Numbered from the stretch's first letter, positions 46,496-58,800 are shown. The stretch is DNA of 64,000 nucleotides from Pseudocercospora fijiensis CIRAD86 (GCF_000340215.1 NW_006921538.1:3388372-3452371), one strand, 5' to 3'. Notes: generated by a model from the letters alone, not told the origin. Numbers and translations: made by a program.

Positions 46496-47479
46496 TCAAG
46501 CACCAGCAGCCTCGACACCGGCAGTGAGCGGTGGCAACGAGAATCGCCCAGCACTAGCCGGAAACACTCCACTTACCGAATCATCTACCCAGCCATGCTG
46601 GATTCTCAAGTTCCAAAAGGTGACGACAAGGCGATTGACAAGATCCGGGCTCAAGTTGTTACGCTTGAGGATATGGACGAAGCTGTGAGGTGACCAGTTC
46701 CGCTCAATGGTGTCACCAGGAGGCGCAATGGCGAGGGCGATCATGCAGAGCTCAGCCAGGTCAGGGTGCTCTTCGGTCCAGAAGTTCTGCCACCATTGGA
46801 TTGGAGTCATCTGCTCGCTGGCCATCCAGACCATATTGTTGGCGAACGGACCCTGCTTGACTCGGAGCAACGACAGCATGGCAAGCAGCGACGAGGCCTT
46901 GGGGGCGTGATTGTTGGCATACTTGAGGAGGAAGGCTTGCAGGGAGCGGGACTGGGTCTCCTCGTTGCTGTCGAGAATGGCAGGGCGGCGATGGCGTTCT
47001 TGCGGGTCTGCCAAGTAGGCAATGAACATCAGGGGAGCATCGACCAGCGCGTGGGTGAGCTGGTGTCTGCTGGGCACTTTGAAGGCAGGACGAAGGGTGC
47101 GCAGGAAGGCCCTGAAGGCGGGATGCTCGGTGATGTTCGGATTGAGGCCCGACGAGTGAATCCACTGGGCACAGGCACTGGTGGCGATGTCCTGCTCGTT
47201 GGCGGACATCGACCCGATGCCTCGCGTGCGGGCGCGCTGTTGCTGCTGCAGCTCGGCGGCAGAGGGCAGAGTCGGGTCGAGGCGGTGTGGTTGATACGTG
47301 CGCCACAGCAGCTCGGGCAGTTCGGCGCAGCGTTGCAGATGCTCGATCACTCGCGCCTTCTCGTTGGACGTCCATTCGGTCATGCAATGCTTGCACGTGA
47401 CACGAGGGTGGCGTTTGCCCGAGTCCTCGTCGAGGTTGCGCTTGACCTCCAGCCAGCACTCGTCGCGTCCCCGAGGCAT
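46496..47479 (-). CDS. hAT transposase-derived protein: BED finger plus dimerisation region, no catalytic core
   Basis: This intact 327-codon frame has ordinary composition and no RIP stops. The N-terminus holds a BED-type zinc finger: C29-x2-C32-x14-H47-x3-C51 (VTCKHCMTEW, HLQRC). The C-terminus holds the hAT dimerisation region at about 229-296: WWQNFW, HPDLAELCMIALAIAPP, then IERNWSPHSFVHILKRNNL and LVVTFWNLRI. Fungal hAT transposases are typically about 650-900 residues, with an RNase H-like DDE core and insertion domain between these parts. Here about 180 residues join the two ends and contain no recognisable core, so the catalytic middle has been lost in frame. A protein of this form could bind DNA and dimerise but not transpose: either a domesticated regulator or a repressor-type remnant. 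A G-rich tract borders the start codon. The fold assignment is confident; function is inference. Confidence 0.75.
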   Translation of the reverse strand: MPRGRDECWLEVKRNLDEDSGKRHPRVTCKHCMTEWTSNEKARVIEHLQRCAELPELLWRTYQPHRLDPTLPSAAELQQQQRARTRGIGSMSANEQDIATSACAQWIHSSGLNPNITEHPAFRAFLRTLRPAFKVPSRHQLTHALVDAPLMFIAYLADPQERHRRPAILDSNEETQSRSLQAFLLKYANNHAPKASSLLAMLSLLRVKQGPFANNMVWMASEQMTPIQWWQNFWTEEHPDLAELCMIALAIAPPGDTIERNWSPHSFVHILKRNNLSPDLVNRLVVTFWNLRIQHGWVDDSVSGVFPASAGRFSLPPLTAGVEAAGA

Positions 47480-47480
47480 G

Positions 47481-47533
47481 TCGGCGGCGGGGCGCGGCGG
47501 GGCGGAGCGGGGCAGGGCGGGGCGGGGCGGGAT
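47481..47533 (+). promoter_or_regulatory. G-rich tract next to the hAT-derived ORF start
   Basis: More than eight runs of three or four G (GGCGGGG, GAGCGGGGCAGGGCGGGGC) occur within about 50 bp on the plus strand, right against the minus-strand ATG. The spacing allows a G-quadruplex; on the coding strand it is a C-rich leader. It could act as a GC-box-like promoter element. Confidence 0.4.
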
Positions 47534-48537
47534 GTCACTTCCTTCGTCACGGCCTGAGCTCAGTCAGGCTGCCCGGGTCGGAGTCGTGTGTGTCGTCGTG
47601 GCTCGCGTGGACAAAGCAGTCGTGGATTCCACCGTGTTTGCCGTCGCAGAGGAGATGGTAAAATCTTGCGCCCGCAGCCCGCCCCGCCGGCAACTGCCGA
47701 CCCGGATGTCTTGGCACGTCCAACCTCCCTCGCGACTTCGTGGACTTTCTCCTCGCAATCAAGCCGCAAATGTCTTTCTCCAGCAAACAAGGCTGTCAAA
47801 GCGTCGAGCTCGCATCTCCCTCAATCGCTTCATACAATAATGAGAGTGTAGACATCTTCATCTCTATTCCCCCGAACGAGTATTCGTGACCGCGATGCAA
47901 CAACTGCTACAGCAAAGGTATACACGCAGCTCCAATCAATGACAGTGACATGCGCGGCATCAGCGTCAGTATATATCCTAGAGCCTGACTTGGGATGAGG
48001 GCAAACGAATGCCTAGAACCATTCGTGGAGCCGAACCTCCTGAAAGCGGGCCAGATAGTGACGTGGCGATGAGTGTGCTTGCAACTGAGCGAGAGAGTGA
48101 GTAGGCCTGTGGGCAGTGACGCAGTCTGCATGTGATTTCACATGAAAGTGAGCACGAGCTGTTCAGTGAAGCAGGCGAGCACACAAAAAGGAGCCCTTCT
48201 TCGCGTCCACACTCATTCTTCGACATCAACCAACTCACGACTACGACACAATCAGACCTTCGGACATCAACCCGATCTCCGCCTCTTACAATCATCCAGA
48301 TCATACAGCGGCACTACATTTGACAGCTCGCTTGCCTGACCATCTGCTGCACCAGCGATTGCGATCATTTCAATCTTGCGCCAGCTGATCTACGTGCTAA
48401 GGCGCCTTCGCCGACTGCGCTACTCGGACCAAGTTCACGCTCGTGACTTCGCCTTCCACTTTCACTTGTCTCTAGATTCAAGGCCAGACGTCCACCTATA
48501 GCACCGAAACAGCTAGCTATACCCAATCCAGACGAAA
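47534..48537. other. Divergent intergenic region
   Basis: This 1-kb space lies between the hAT-derived ORF and the F-box-like gene, which point away from each other. Overlapping ORFs of 60-180 codons on both strands have no domains and look like shadows of GC-rich DNA. Promoters of both neighbours must lie here; no specific site is recognised. Confidence 0.45.
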
Positions 48538-49762
48538 ATGTCTCAAGACACTCCATACCTAATGGAACAAATGATCAATCTCGAGGACACGGACGAAGAT
48601 TACGACACTGCGTCGGGTTTCCAGTTGGCACAGACACACACATCCAACGATACCCGCCTGATTCGTGGTGTAAGTCCTCGGATCCAATTACTTCATCTCC
48701 AAGTACTCAGCACTAACAGATCAGCCGAAGGCACCTAGGAAGACTGACGTGCAGGCACGAGCTCCTGAGACAGAGACCAATGACGATGAAGACCTGGAGC
48801 AATATCTTACCGAGGCCGATGACGACGAGGACCTGGAAGAATATCTTACCGATTCGGTGGGCAGCGAGGAAGGCATTGCGTTCGAGAATCGAGATTGGTC
48901 GAACTGTGTCTGGGACTCGGACGCAATCGGAGGTGAGAGCTCCTCTGAAGAAGGAGAGTCGGCGTATGATGGCGACACTGAAATTTCACCTCTCGACTCT
49001 GAGTCAGACGACGACTCCGAAGCAGACGAAGAGACTGTCGATGTTTCTTTCGAAGCCTTCCCTCCAGAAATCCGCAACAAGATCTACCATTTCGCCTTGG
49101 TTGATACGAACCCAATTCTAGCAGTCAACGACCCCACCAAAGCGAATAAGTGCCAGCTATACTCAGCTCAAGGCGGCATCCGAAACCACCCCTCCATCAA
49201 GTCCCTCCCACGCATGCCTGGCTTCCCCGTCCAACTCCTCAGATGCAACAAAGCCATTTCCATCGAAGCGGCCAAGATCTTCTACGGCGCCAACTCCTTA
49301 GTGTTCTGGATCGGCAAGGCCCCCGTCAACCACATGGACTTCTTCTTCGGACCCACCCAATGCCCATACACCAATGCGCTCCAGCCTCGAAGCACCTTAC
49401 CATACATGCTCAACATCAAGTTGATCGAGCTGGCCGACCACGACAGTCTTGCACAGATCACCAAGCGCTTCAAGGAAGCCGCCAAGCAAGCACGAAAATC
49501 TGGCGAGAACATGGCTCTGCAGAAGCTATACATTCGGAAGCTCGCGTGGAAGCAGGATGAGCTTGTCGCCGAGTTGGTTCCGATGCTTCGCGCTCTCCGT
49601 AAGCTCAAGCCGGAGAAGTCGCTGGAGGAAAGCGGTGTGATCGAGCTGGTGGAGTTCATCTCGTGGGACAAGGGTGCTAGCGCCAAGCAGAAGCGGCAGG
49701 CGAATGACCGCAACAAGCTCATCCGGAAGGCTTTGAAAGTCAGTCTCCAGGCCATGGAATGA
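48538..49762 (+). CDS. Acidic F-box-like protein
   Basis: The exons are 48538-48669 and 48725-49762, with a 55-nt intron (GTAAGT, branch CACTAAC, acceptor TCAG), giving 389 residues. The first 130 residues are very acidic, with two copies of an ED-rich motif (NDDEDLEQYLTEADDDEDLE) and Ser/Asp/Glu runs. Then FEAFPPEIRNKIYHFALVDT, a typical fungal F-box-like start, is followed by VQLLRCNKAISIEAAKIFYG, the conserved second helix of this family, and a basic C-terminus (AKQKRQANDRNKLIRKALK). Such proteins are candidate SCF ubiquitin-ligase adaptors, but this family is largely uncharacterised. The acidic head is unusual and may mediate protein binding or nuclear targeting. The gene is intact and its start is the first in-frame ATG of exon 1. 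Confidence 0.82.
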
Positions 49763-50782
49763 GGATTGGCGGAGACAAAATCATATCAGATCGAGGACGA
49801 CGAGGGCCACTGAAGCGTGTCTTTCCGGGAAGCCTTTAACTCCGATTTCCGGATATGATCTGAGCATTTCATGGAGAGATTGGTGCCTTCACCCCATGGA
49901 CGCTCTCCGAAGAAGCATTAGTACAGAAGACGAGCATAAGTTGAGGATGATTCCCATTTGCTTTCAATTGCCCGAGTAGCTTGCATTCGGATCTTGGATA
50001 TGACTCGAGCGCGTGTCGACGGAAGACTGGTGCGGTTGAGATATGAGCATTCTGCGGAGAAGGCGTTGCTTTGACACAATTAATAGTATCGAGGACGAGC
50101 GTCATTTGAGCGAGCGAGTCTTCTATGATTTGGGCCTTCTGGTTGAGAATAGATATGCTTGAGTCACAAGCAATTTGCGAGAATACTGCAGCAATAAAAA
50201 GTTGTGCTTACCGATAAACTTCAGGGTGAATATCGTCCTCCCTGCTTGTACTCTCCTCTCCTCACGTTCTTCCTCTGCTGCCTGAATGAAACTTCGCTCG
50301 TTTGGTGTGCTAAAGCCGGGCTATTCACAGCAGCTTCCAATGTTGCTGTGACTTAACACGAAGGTAGCGCGGGAGATCGGAGTCAACGGGACTCATATAC
50401 TCCACTGACTGTGACCGTAAGAGGACCTTCTGCCGGAGTCTGCCGGCGGCGATGCGAAGTAGCTTCATGGATGGTGGTAGGAAAGCAACAGTCTATTAGT
50501 GTAGGTTATCTGGCCAGTAGGTATCACTCATCACCACAGGTGGTTCTAGGCAGGACAACGCAGTCTCCACTTCCATGCAATGTATCCTCACTCCTCATCC
50601 TGCGATATCCCGCGCCTTGCTTCTTCTTTCTCCTTTTCTTCCTCCATTCGTACTACCAGAAAACAGGAAACAGAATCGCCACTTGCGTGCAAGTGAAAAC
50701 TTTTGCCATGAACGGTTCTACCATCTTATCGTCGTGATGTCGTTTCGGTCGTGTCGAATCAGTGTCCTGTGTATCCTCTCGT
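49763..50782. other. Intergenic, no gene seen
   Basis: This is the 3' flank of the F-box-like gene and of GDB1 (convergent). Weakly similar segments around TCGAGGACGA and GATATGA-CTGAGCATT recur near 49790-49880 and 50000-50100, possibly an old duplication. The ORF at 50411-50737 lacks any domain. Confidence 0.4.
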
Positions 50783-53700
50783 CTATTGCAAGTCGGTACC
50801 GCCAAGCTTGCTGGCGTCGTCGTAGAGGTCTATTATGCATCCAGCGGACCAGGCTTGGGTTGGGCACTATCAATTATGTTAGCATCAGAGCCCACACTCT
50901 GACAGGGTATCTTCAGCTTACCGAGTCAGCGCAGAAAGATCCATTGCGATTGGTAAGCTCAGTGAGACCTCTCCATGGGCTGTTGTGAATTTGGTCCTTG
51001 CAACCTTTGAGGCGCTGCGTCACTTGCTGGAAGGCCTCGATACGCTCCTCCTTGGTCTTACGACGCTTCAGGTCAAAGTGCAACAAGGCACGGAGGAAGA
51101 ACCCAGTAGGCCAGCACCACTCCGGGCCTTGATGGTAGTTGCGACCATGCGCTGTCTGGTAATTGTCGGAGTCATCAGAGTTGATGTAGTCGGGATGGTA
51201 TTCATGATCAGCCGGGTCGAGCGTGGCCATGCCGATCGGACCGCGGAGGTATTTGTCGGCCAACTCGAGCGCACCGAGAGCGTGCTTGGGGTCGAAAAGA
51301 TCGGGGGCGACAGTCATCGCGATGGGGAAGTTCGGTCGCAGCTGGTAGTCTCGATACTCCTTGCTACAGCGGTGGATGTCTTTGTAGATGCCGCGACGAT
51401 TGACAATAGCTGGATTGACATCGTATTGATGCCACTGGCTGTCGTCCGCAGGAATATAGTAGTGGTGCTCGAAGCTGTTTTGAATCAACGAGGCCCACTG
51501 GCCATATGTGATTTGCTTGCCTTCGGGAGTCTTGACGCCATCGAACTTGAACTTGCCAGCCTTGTGCAGGCCATCAACCCAGTGCAAGGCGCTGTACAGC
51601 AGACCGGTTATTTCCACTGGTGCACCATCACGGCAAGTGCCTGGATGTCCTTTGTTGCCGGCTTTGACGGAGTCACCCATCTTGTCCATCCAGGTTCCGG
51701 CATTCCATTCGTTGCCACCATAAATGATGCCATTCTTCCAATCAACGTCGATGTCAATGTTGAAGCCTTCCCACTTCATCTGACTGTCAAGCTCTGGGCC
51801 GGCGTTGTACTCGCGGAAGTGCAGGCCGCTGGCGTGACGCTGGAGGATTTCTTGGATGATCTCCTCGGTAGTGCTGGACCGCGAGTAGGCGCGTGGGTCG
51901 TGCCATGAGAACCAGGTATCATCGTACGGCAGGAAGCGACGCCGCACGGGTTCTTGGAGGAAGTTGAGACCTTCTGGAGCCATGGCGACATAGTCTTGAA
52001 TGTTCTGCAGGAAGAACCAGACGGAGTCTCTGCTGTTGTACCGGGGAAGAGTGCCGGAGTTGAGCAGATTAGGAATCATGCCGTGCTTGACCAAGCTGCC
52101 GAAGCAGAAAAGATGCTCCTTGGCTTCTTCGTAACGGCTAGTACACGTGAGAAGACCTCGCATGGCGATCATGGTGTCACGTCCCCAGCAGCGCGCCCAG
52201 TTTTGAGCGAAGTGGGGCAAGCCAGCAGCGAGAGATGGATCCAACTTGTCTGGCCAAAGCTTGGCATTGTCCATGTAGCCTTGGACCTGGCAGGAGACCA
52301 TTGCCAAGGATTTGAGGAAACGCTGACCGTGCTGTACGATGGGATGCATCTGCTCGATCGCACGTTCGTGTGCTGCCTTCTTCGCGGTGCGGACGACCAA
52401 AGCAAAGCAGCGCGGCAAGAGGAAGCTCGGCACATTGCGGATGGCATCAAAGCGTGAACGAAGCCACTCAGCGACGGGAGTAACGCCCCTGTAGATTCCA
52501 TCTTTGCGTTGTGCGAGCTTGTCGAGTCGATTGACGATGTAGTCCAGCGCCCATTGACCTTCGCGAAGATGATTGCAGATGGGATGGCCAAGGTCGTTGT
52601 GGTCGACGACCTCGCGCAGGACTGACCACCAGCCTTGCAGACCACAGTATACCAGGCTCCCTATGCCGGGGATCGAGTACACGCCGTCAGCTCCACCAGA
52701 CATGGTACGCTCTTCGGAATCGGCGCGGTACATGATCGCATTGATGTCGTTGAGGCTGCACTTCTCAAACGCTTGGCGTGCGCCGGACGTCAGGTATTTG
52801 TCGAGGCCTTCGCTATGCTCAGCACCAGGGATCCAAGTCTCAAAGACCGCGATAGAGCCCGGTGGGAAGTGGTCGGGCACAGTAATGACAGTATCACCGC
52901 CGCGTTGCTCAACAGTCACACCTCGGAGATCCTTGGTCTTGCTGGGAATACCACGCAGCACCTTGTCATTGATGGCGGCCTGCTTCGCTTCCCAGGTTTG
53001 GTCGCACTCAAGGTTCCAGGCTCCCAAAAGCCTCGCCTTGGTCCCAGTAAGCCACTGCGATGGGAAACCAGCCTTGTCATTGCCGTAGCCTGGGAAGGCC
53101 GTGTGGGCGATGAGATAGTAGCCTTTCCGAGACTTCGGATGCACACGGTGCACTGTTATGTATTCGCCGTCGTGATGCACGAAACACTCATCGTACTTGT
53201 CCTTGCCCATGATGACGTGGAGTTGGTTCATCAAGCGCTTGACGCCACCAGTACCCTCGCTCGGTCCAATCTTCATGGCCTGGCCTTGTTGGAGATTGCT
53301 GTAGGGAGAAGTGTATTGACGCTTCTCGTGGACGAGCTCGATGAGTTGTGGGTACAGCTCATCCATGCCGAAGACAGACCCAGAAGCAGAAGCGCACATG
53401 GCGACAAGGGCCGAGTTGGGAAGAGTGTCGCGACCATCGCGACGCTGGACAGGAGTCTCGTTGTCGTGAGTGCAATCCATGAGGAGAGCGTGAATCTTGG
53501 AGGGCACGATCTTGTGAATGATTTCACGTCCATGTGGAGCGCTGCCATTAGTCAGGCTGCCGTTGGATGATGATGGCTTGTCCGTGCTAGAGATGTCATC
53601 AACTTCGAACGATCCAATAGGTCTTCCGCAGTTGATGTGCACAAGTCGGGACATCTCGGCGGTCGACCAGACTTGCATGGCTTCTCGAATGAGGAAACTG

Positions 53701-55502
53701 ATGCCAAGCTTCTGACAGTAGAGAAAGTCCATCTTCTCATCACCACTGAACAGCTCTGCGGCAACCACGAGGTTTGATCGGACGTGACGAGCAGCGTCGA
53801 GCATGTGCGAGGCGACGTGAAGCGGCGTCGAGTGGCAGTTGTCGATGCGGAAGCCGTGGAAGTACTTGGCCATGAGCTGCGTGTACTCGGTCATGAATTG
53901 CCACAAGAAAGGACTGTCCTGTGGGCCAGAGCCGTATCGCAGCTTGACGCAATCACCCCAGACAATGAGCTCACGGCGAAGGTAGACCTTGGACTTGGGG
54001 CCTGCGTTGTCACGCATCACATCGGCAGCCCAGACCCAACCATTGTTCGCCAGGGCAAGCGAGTCTGGGTCGTGCTTGGCAGTGGTGTCGTTGTATGGCA
54101 GGCGGGTGAAGTAGGACTCAATGAGAGGATTCTCGAGTGTGATGTCGCCAATCTTTGGCCCGTTGTCATCAAGTCTGATATACTTGGTGCGGTTGAAGAT
54201 CTGCTCCATGAGGGCTGCAACGTCGGCATCGTATTCCTTGTACCAGTCGAGGTTGAGCTCGTTGAGGAACGCGTGGATCGTGCCGTAAGCTGTCCGCTCA
54301 TCGCCGGCACCGTTGCCGTGGATATTGTACTTGCCAAAGAGCTTGGCCAGAAGGGCAGCACCTCGCTGAGGAACAACTTTCCTGCGGAAGCGCTCGCCCA
54401 TACGATCTGTGCCCAGACAACACTTCTCGCGGAGCCAGTTGGCCTTGTCCTTCAATGACCAATCCGCGATGTTCTCGGGCACGTCGACATTCCAGTCGAC
54501 ATCGTTATCGGTCCACGCAGACACGATTTGGGTGGTATTCTTGTCGACATCGCAAACGTAGAACTCCCACAGCTTGATGGCGCCGATGACGTGAATCTTG
54601 ATGCCGTCCATGATCTTGAGGAGATCGTCGGTTCCAGTGAGATGGGTTGGCAGACCGAGAGACTTCAGTCGAGAGGAGTACTGCAAGAGAGCACTGTCGA
54701 GCTCGTAGGCAGGTCGCAGATGCGGGGCTGTATTGATATTATAGCCCGACTCCGGGTGCTCCTCGAGCCACTTGCTGTTGTTTGCGGTATGGTTCCAGAC
54801 CACGTCCGTCAGACTAAGAAGGCCGTACTGGTGTTCCATGTTCGACACGAGATCGACGATGTCCTTCTCGCCATTGGTGAAAATGTGAGGATCAAATTTG
54901 TGCTGATCGTAGATGGAATATGGCGAGTTGCTGTCTCCACGCTCCATGAGAGGCGTGAAATGGACCATGTTGTAGCCTCTTTCGCTGATACCACGCAGAT
55001 GGCGGTAGAAGTCGGTGGGGAACTTGCCCATGAACTTGGACAGGACGGATATGATGGAGATGGCATCGAGCGGGAGCGGAGCATCGTCGGCGTGCAGCGA
55101 CGGCGAGACATCGATGTAGAAGGTTTCCGTGCGAGTCGGCTGCGGCGTGGCAACGTCGGCCGTGGTGAAAGGTGGGAGCGGAGTGTAGGTGCAGTAGAAC
55201 TCAAAGGCACCGGCACAGTGGATTGGGATATCGATGTCGATGGACTTGCTGAAGCTCGGATTGAGTTTGTACTGGTGGAAGGTCTTGCGATCGAAGCTCT
55301 CTCCCTTGGGCGGGATGTTCACCCAGAGACTGCCTTCGCGACATATGGAGCTCGTGCCTTCGATCTGGAAGCGGACGCAGTAGGCGGGCTTCGTCGGTGG
55401 GGCGAGGTAGATGTAGGGCGGAGAGCCTGGCAGGTCCGGGGAGCCATCGTCCTTCAGAGGAAGCAGGTACGCGGTGTGGTTGCTGATCTGCTGCGGACTC
55501 AT
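50783..55502 (-). CDS. GDB1: Glycogen debranching enzyme (4-alpha-glucanotransferase / amylo-alpha-1,6-glucosidase)
   Basis: GDB1 is a bifunctional cytosolic enzyme. It moves a maltotriosyl unit from a glycogen branch and then hydrolyses the remaining alpha-1,6 glucose. The exons are 55502-50922 and 50866-50783, with a 55-nt intron (GTAAGC...GATAG) that restores the expected C-terminus: FCADS, then CPTQAWSAGCIIDLYDDASK. The product is 1,554 residues, as usual. The N-terminal GH13-type half has FRIDNCHSTPLHVA (nucleophile-type D554), VVAAELFSGD (acid/base-type E583) and MDCTHDNETP (D680). The C-terminal glucosidase half (GDE_C) has NWARCWGRDTMIAMRGLL and EWCWPTGFFLRALLHFD. I chose MSPQQISNHTAYLLPL as the start because the extra 80 upstream codons are low-complexity and not part of the family. 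The 5' end faces TRM61 across a MULE relic. Confidence 0.95.
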
Positions 55503-56090
55503 GATCGCGATGGCGGTGACGGGGCTGCTCGCGAGCGTCCGCTCAGCTATGCGCACGGCGCAGAGCGTGTATCGCTGCCGTCTGGAGGCGTGGCTTCTCT
55601 GCTGGCTGGGCAGAGTGGAGGGAGCGTGGAGGCTGCGGATGATGCAGCGTGGTGAGATGCTTCGGTGCAGAAACTGCGGTGGTGAGGCTCGTGGGGTAGA
55701 GTATGGTATCTTACAATGCCCGATATGTACAATGAGTGACAATGTGCAAGATGGCTGCCTCGTAAAGCTGGCGAGGTGGGAGTTGTGCTGTGAGAGAGAG
55801 ATGGAGTGGAGTGGAGTGGAGTGGGAGTGGGCGTGGTGTTGATCTTCCTCGAATGGCTACGTGTACCTGCAGCTGCAGCTGCCGCCCATCGCGCTGGCAC
55901 CGAGAAGGCAGGCGGACCGGCGGTGCAGGAACGAGAGCAGCAACAAGCGCCTTTGACGTCCTTCCTACGTTGAGTCGGTAGCGCGGTGCAGCACAATGGA
56001 TGCGCCTCCCGCGTGACGGACGCCCGCGCCTGCATTGGAGCTTCGGAGGAGCAAGATCTCATCGCCGATCCCCGCCTCATCTCTCACTAA
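55503..56090 (-). promoter_or_regulatory. GDB1 upstream region with GAGTG microsatellite
   Basis: This normal-composition DNA lies between the GDB1 start and the MULE relic. It has a (GAGTG)n run at about 55801-55830 (CACTC-rich on the GDB1 sense strand) and a CTGCAGCTGCAGCTGC palindromic run near 55868. The upstream ORF fused to GDB1 (55742-55503) and overlapping plus-strand ORFs are not credible genes. Confidence 0.4.
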
Positions 56091-56399
56091 TTATACTTGG
56101 ATGTCAGAGTATTTTAGCTGCAGGCCGATCAGCGCCACATTTAATTTCCGAGGCATTCCTTCGTAGATAACCGTATCTAAGAAGTGTCGATATTGCTAGC
56201 TAAAACAGGCATTCCGCAGACGCAGGGGTCTATAACCTTATATCGTCGAAACCTAATAGTATAGGGCCTATATAGGAGGTGTTATAGGAGGTGTTATAGG
56301 CTCTATTATTACTACAATACTTATAGCTTATAGCTCTTTGTTACTATAATACTTATAGCTCTTTAGTCTTTAATATAGCTTATCTTATCCCTATTTCTA

Positions 56400-58800
56400 T
56401 AACTTATTAACTGCGCTTTTTGCTATTTAATCTATCGACCGAAGGCTCTTTTATAAAGGCCGCTAAATACGATTAGGTATAGCTATTCGTCTCTAATATA
56501 TAGGAAGAGAAGCCTCTTAATTAGTCGAAGGATAGGCTAATAAAGCGGACGATCTACTATTATCGTTATCGGCGTAACTTTAATCGTAGTCGTATAGACT
56601 CGGAGGGTATTCGAAAGATAGAATATAACGAGTTGCCGTATAATGCCTTAATCGCGGTAATTACGCTATTTAATAAAGGCGCGGAGGTTCCTTACGGATA
56701 CAAGATCGCGCGTAGAAGTCGTAATTCTACTATAGAGGGCGATAATATCTATAGTTATACGATAGACTATATAGTAAGGTTAATATAGTAGATTAAGTTA
56801 GTTAGAAGCGTTAGAAGCTAACTGCGCTATAGGACGTAAGAGCTTCTAGTAACGGCCTCTAGGTTGTTATCGAACACCTAATAGATTAGCATAACTATAA
56901 TATAGCTTATATCTTCTACCTATTAAAGGAGGGTATTAATGCAGGTCGTCTTGCTATTATTAGAGCGCACTGTGCAAAAAAGGGTGTTATAAAGTAGTCT
57001 ACGAAGAAGAATCTTAAGAGGGTGTCCCTAGCTAAGAAGGGTAATATTCGACTATAGCTAGATAGCCTTAATAAGCATCTCGGGCCTCTTATAGACGACG
57101 TAATAGGCGCAGGACTTTCCTATAAGGCTTTGTCCGTCCGTATAGATGCCTTCTATTATAAAGGTGTTATATAGACCGCTAGTTAGTAGCGAGAGATACT
57201 AAATAGCGGTATTAGAGGGGATGTAAGTTCCTAATACCTAAGTTTCTATAGCAACGACTAACTGTCTATATATAGTTATTTCTCTTCGATGCGACCTACA
57301 AAACGTCCGATAATAACTTCTACCTGTTTATAGTCTATATCCGTAATGCCTTCGGGTCCTAGATACTAGGGGGGCATATATTATTACAAAGCTAGCGAGC
57401 TAAGCTAATCGAGGCTAGGCTTTAGGTCTTAAAGAGATAGGCACCTAGCTAGAAGCCTATAGTAGCTATAACTAACGACTTAGCTTAAGAACAACGTACT
57501 ATTCGACTAGCCTTCTAAGAAGAAGAGATTACGATATTTCTATATTAACGATACGCAAAGGAGACCTTCCTACGTTACTTCTCTAAGAAGCAGTATCTAT
57601 AGGTCTAGCGGCTATTCTCTTACGCTATTTATTACGCTCGGAGTAATGCTAAAGTCGTCGAGACTATCGACGATATAGCAACTAAACTTCGAGAAGCTAA
57701 TGCGACGACTAAATAGGTAGATTACCTTCTTAATAACTAGCGTAAGAAGTCCTATTTGTAGGCAACTTAGGCACGGCTATATAGCCCTCTTCTTATATAG
57801 GTCCGGACAACGTCGCCTCTTAAGGGCTATTATAACGCTATTAAATATAATAAGAAGAAGGACATAGTCTAGCTTTCTATGTATAGCACTATAGTAGAGC
57901 TAATAACGACTAACGCTCGAACATTATATAAGGCAGACCTCTAACTATATAGGGTCGGAAAATCTACTAACTACTAGAAGATTAAATAGATGCCTTTCTT
58001 CGAAAGATTATAACCTCTAGCGGCTTAGGACCTTATTAGAAAGCAACTGTCTATTGCAAACGAATGTAAGGCTAAAGGACTGCTAATATACCCCGGAATA
58101 GTAATATATAATAATAGACAACCTGCCTATTGTAATTGCCTTCTATAGTTTCAAACCTACTTGCCTTGTTACTATATCCTTAGGTTCTACCTATTTGTTA
58201 CGCCCTTTATACTCTAGCAACAATAGGCATACGTTAACTAATATACCGGCTTTAATTCTACGAAGATAAGTCTATATTAGAAGCAGCGAGACGGCAACTA
58301 ACTATAGCTAGAAGGCTATAAAGATACGCGGAAGCTATAGACTATAGGTAACCTATATCTTCGTAATTTAAGGTTATACTATAACGAGGCTATAGAAGGC
58401 CTTTCTTAGCACTTCTATCGTATCCGCGACGACAAGATAGTCGATCTAGTAGTACGCGACAGCTATATACGCGGCTTCCTTCGTAAGGTTAAGGACACGT
58501 TATATAGCCTTACTAACTACTTAATTACTAACTATTACGAGAGCGGCGCCCCCGAGGTTACTTTTATAGGTAAGCGGCCGCGGTAGTAGACCTTATACCC
58601 TCTAGCGCAACCGACGACTCTAACTCGACCGACAATAACAACCTCCTTCCGAGCGCTAGCTATAGCGCGGCCGCCGCGATAGCGACCTTAATAGCGTATT
58701 AATCGCGCTCCGTTATCGTTACTAATACGCCCTTACTTCGGGCCGCCGCTAGCCTTCCGTCTATTACCTTACAAACGCAACTGCGCGTCGTTACTAGATA
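56400..58800 (+). pseudogene. MULE transposase, dead
   Basis: The N-terminal part contains EVPYGYKIARRSRNSTIEGD, like the zinc-binding FAR1-type region. The catalytic part starts with DATYKTSDNNFYLFIVYIRN near 57290 (first Asp, with the TYKT motif typical of MULEs), then PIVAITND (second Asp region) and RYAKETFLRYFSKKQY, where MULEs have CxxHxxK-like residues. Towards the C-terminus a long helical section (IADDIATKLREA-like) and PAYCNCLL with downstream Cys residues are seen. TAG/TAA codons interrupt it more than 30 times, mostly at expected Gln/Trp positions. Family assignment is moderately sure. The enzyme would cut and paste the element. Confidence 0.65.

Noticed and set aside
47298..47840. 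180-codon plus-strand ORF at the hAT-derived gene start
   Set aside because: It overlaps the clearly coding minus-strand frame, has no domain, and is explained by GC-rich composition.
49763..50110. Possible duplicated gene end with recurring TCGAGGACGA segments
   Set aside because: The similarity is short and patchy; no coding frame or boundaries could be defined.
50913..55742. An uninterrupted 1,609-codon reading of GDB1 including 80 extra N-terminal residues and ending in VS
   Set aside because: The first 80 codons are low-complexity and not in the family. The last codons read through a GTAAGC donor, and splicing to 50866 gives the expected CPTQAWS C-terminus.
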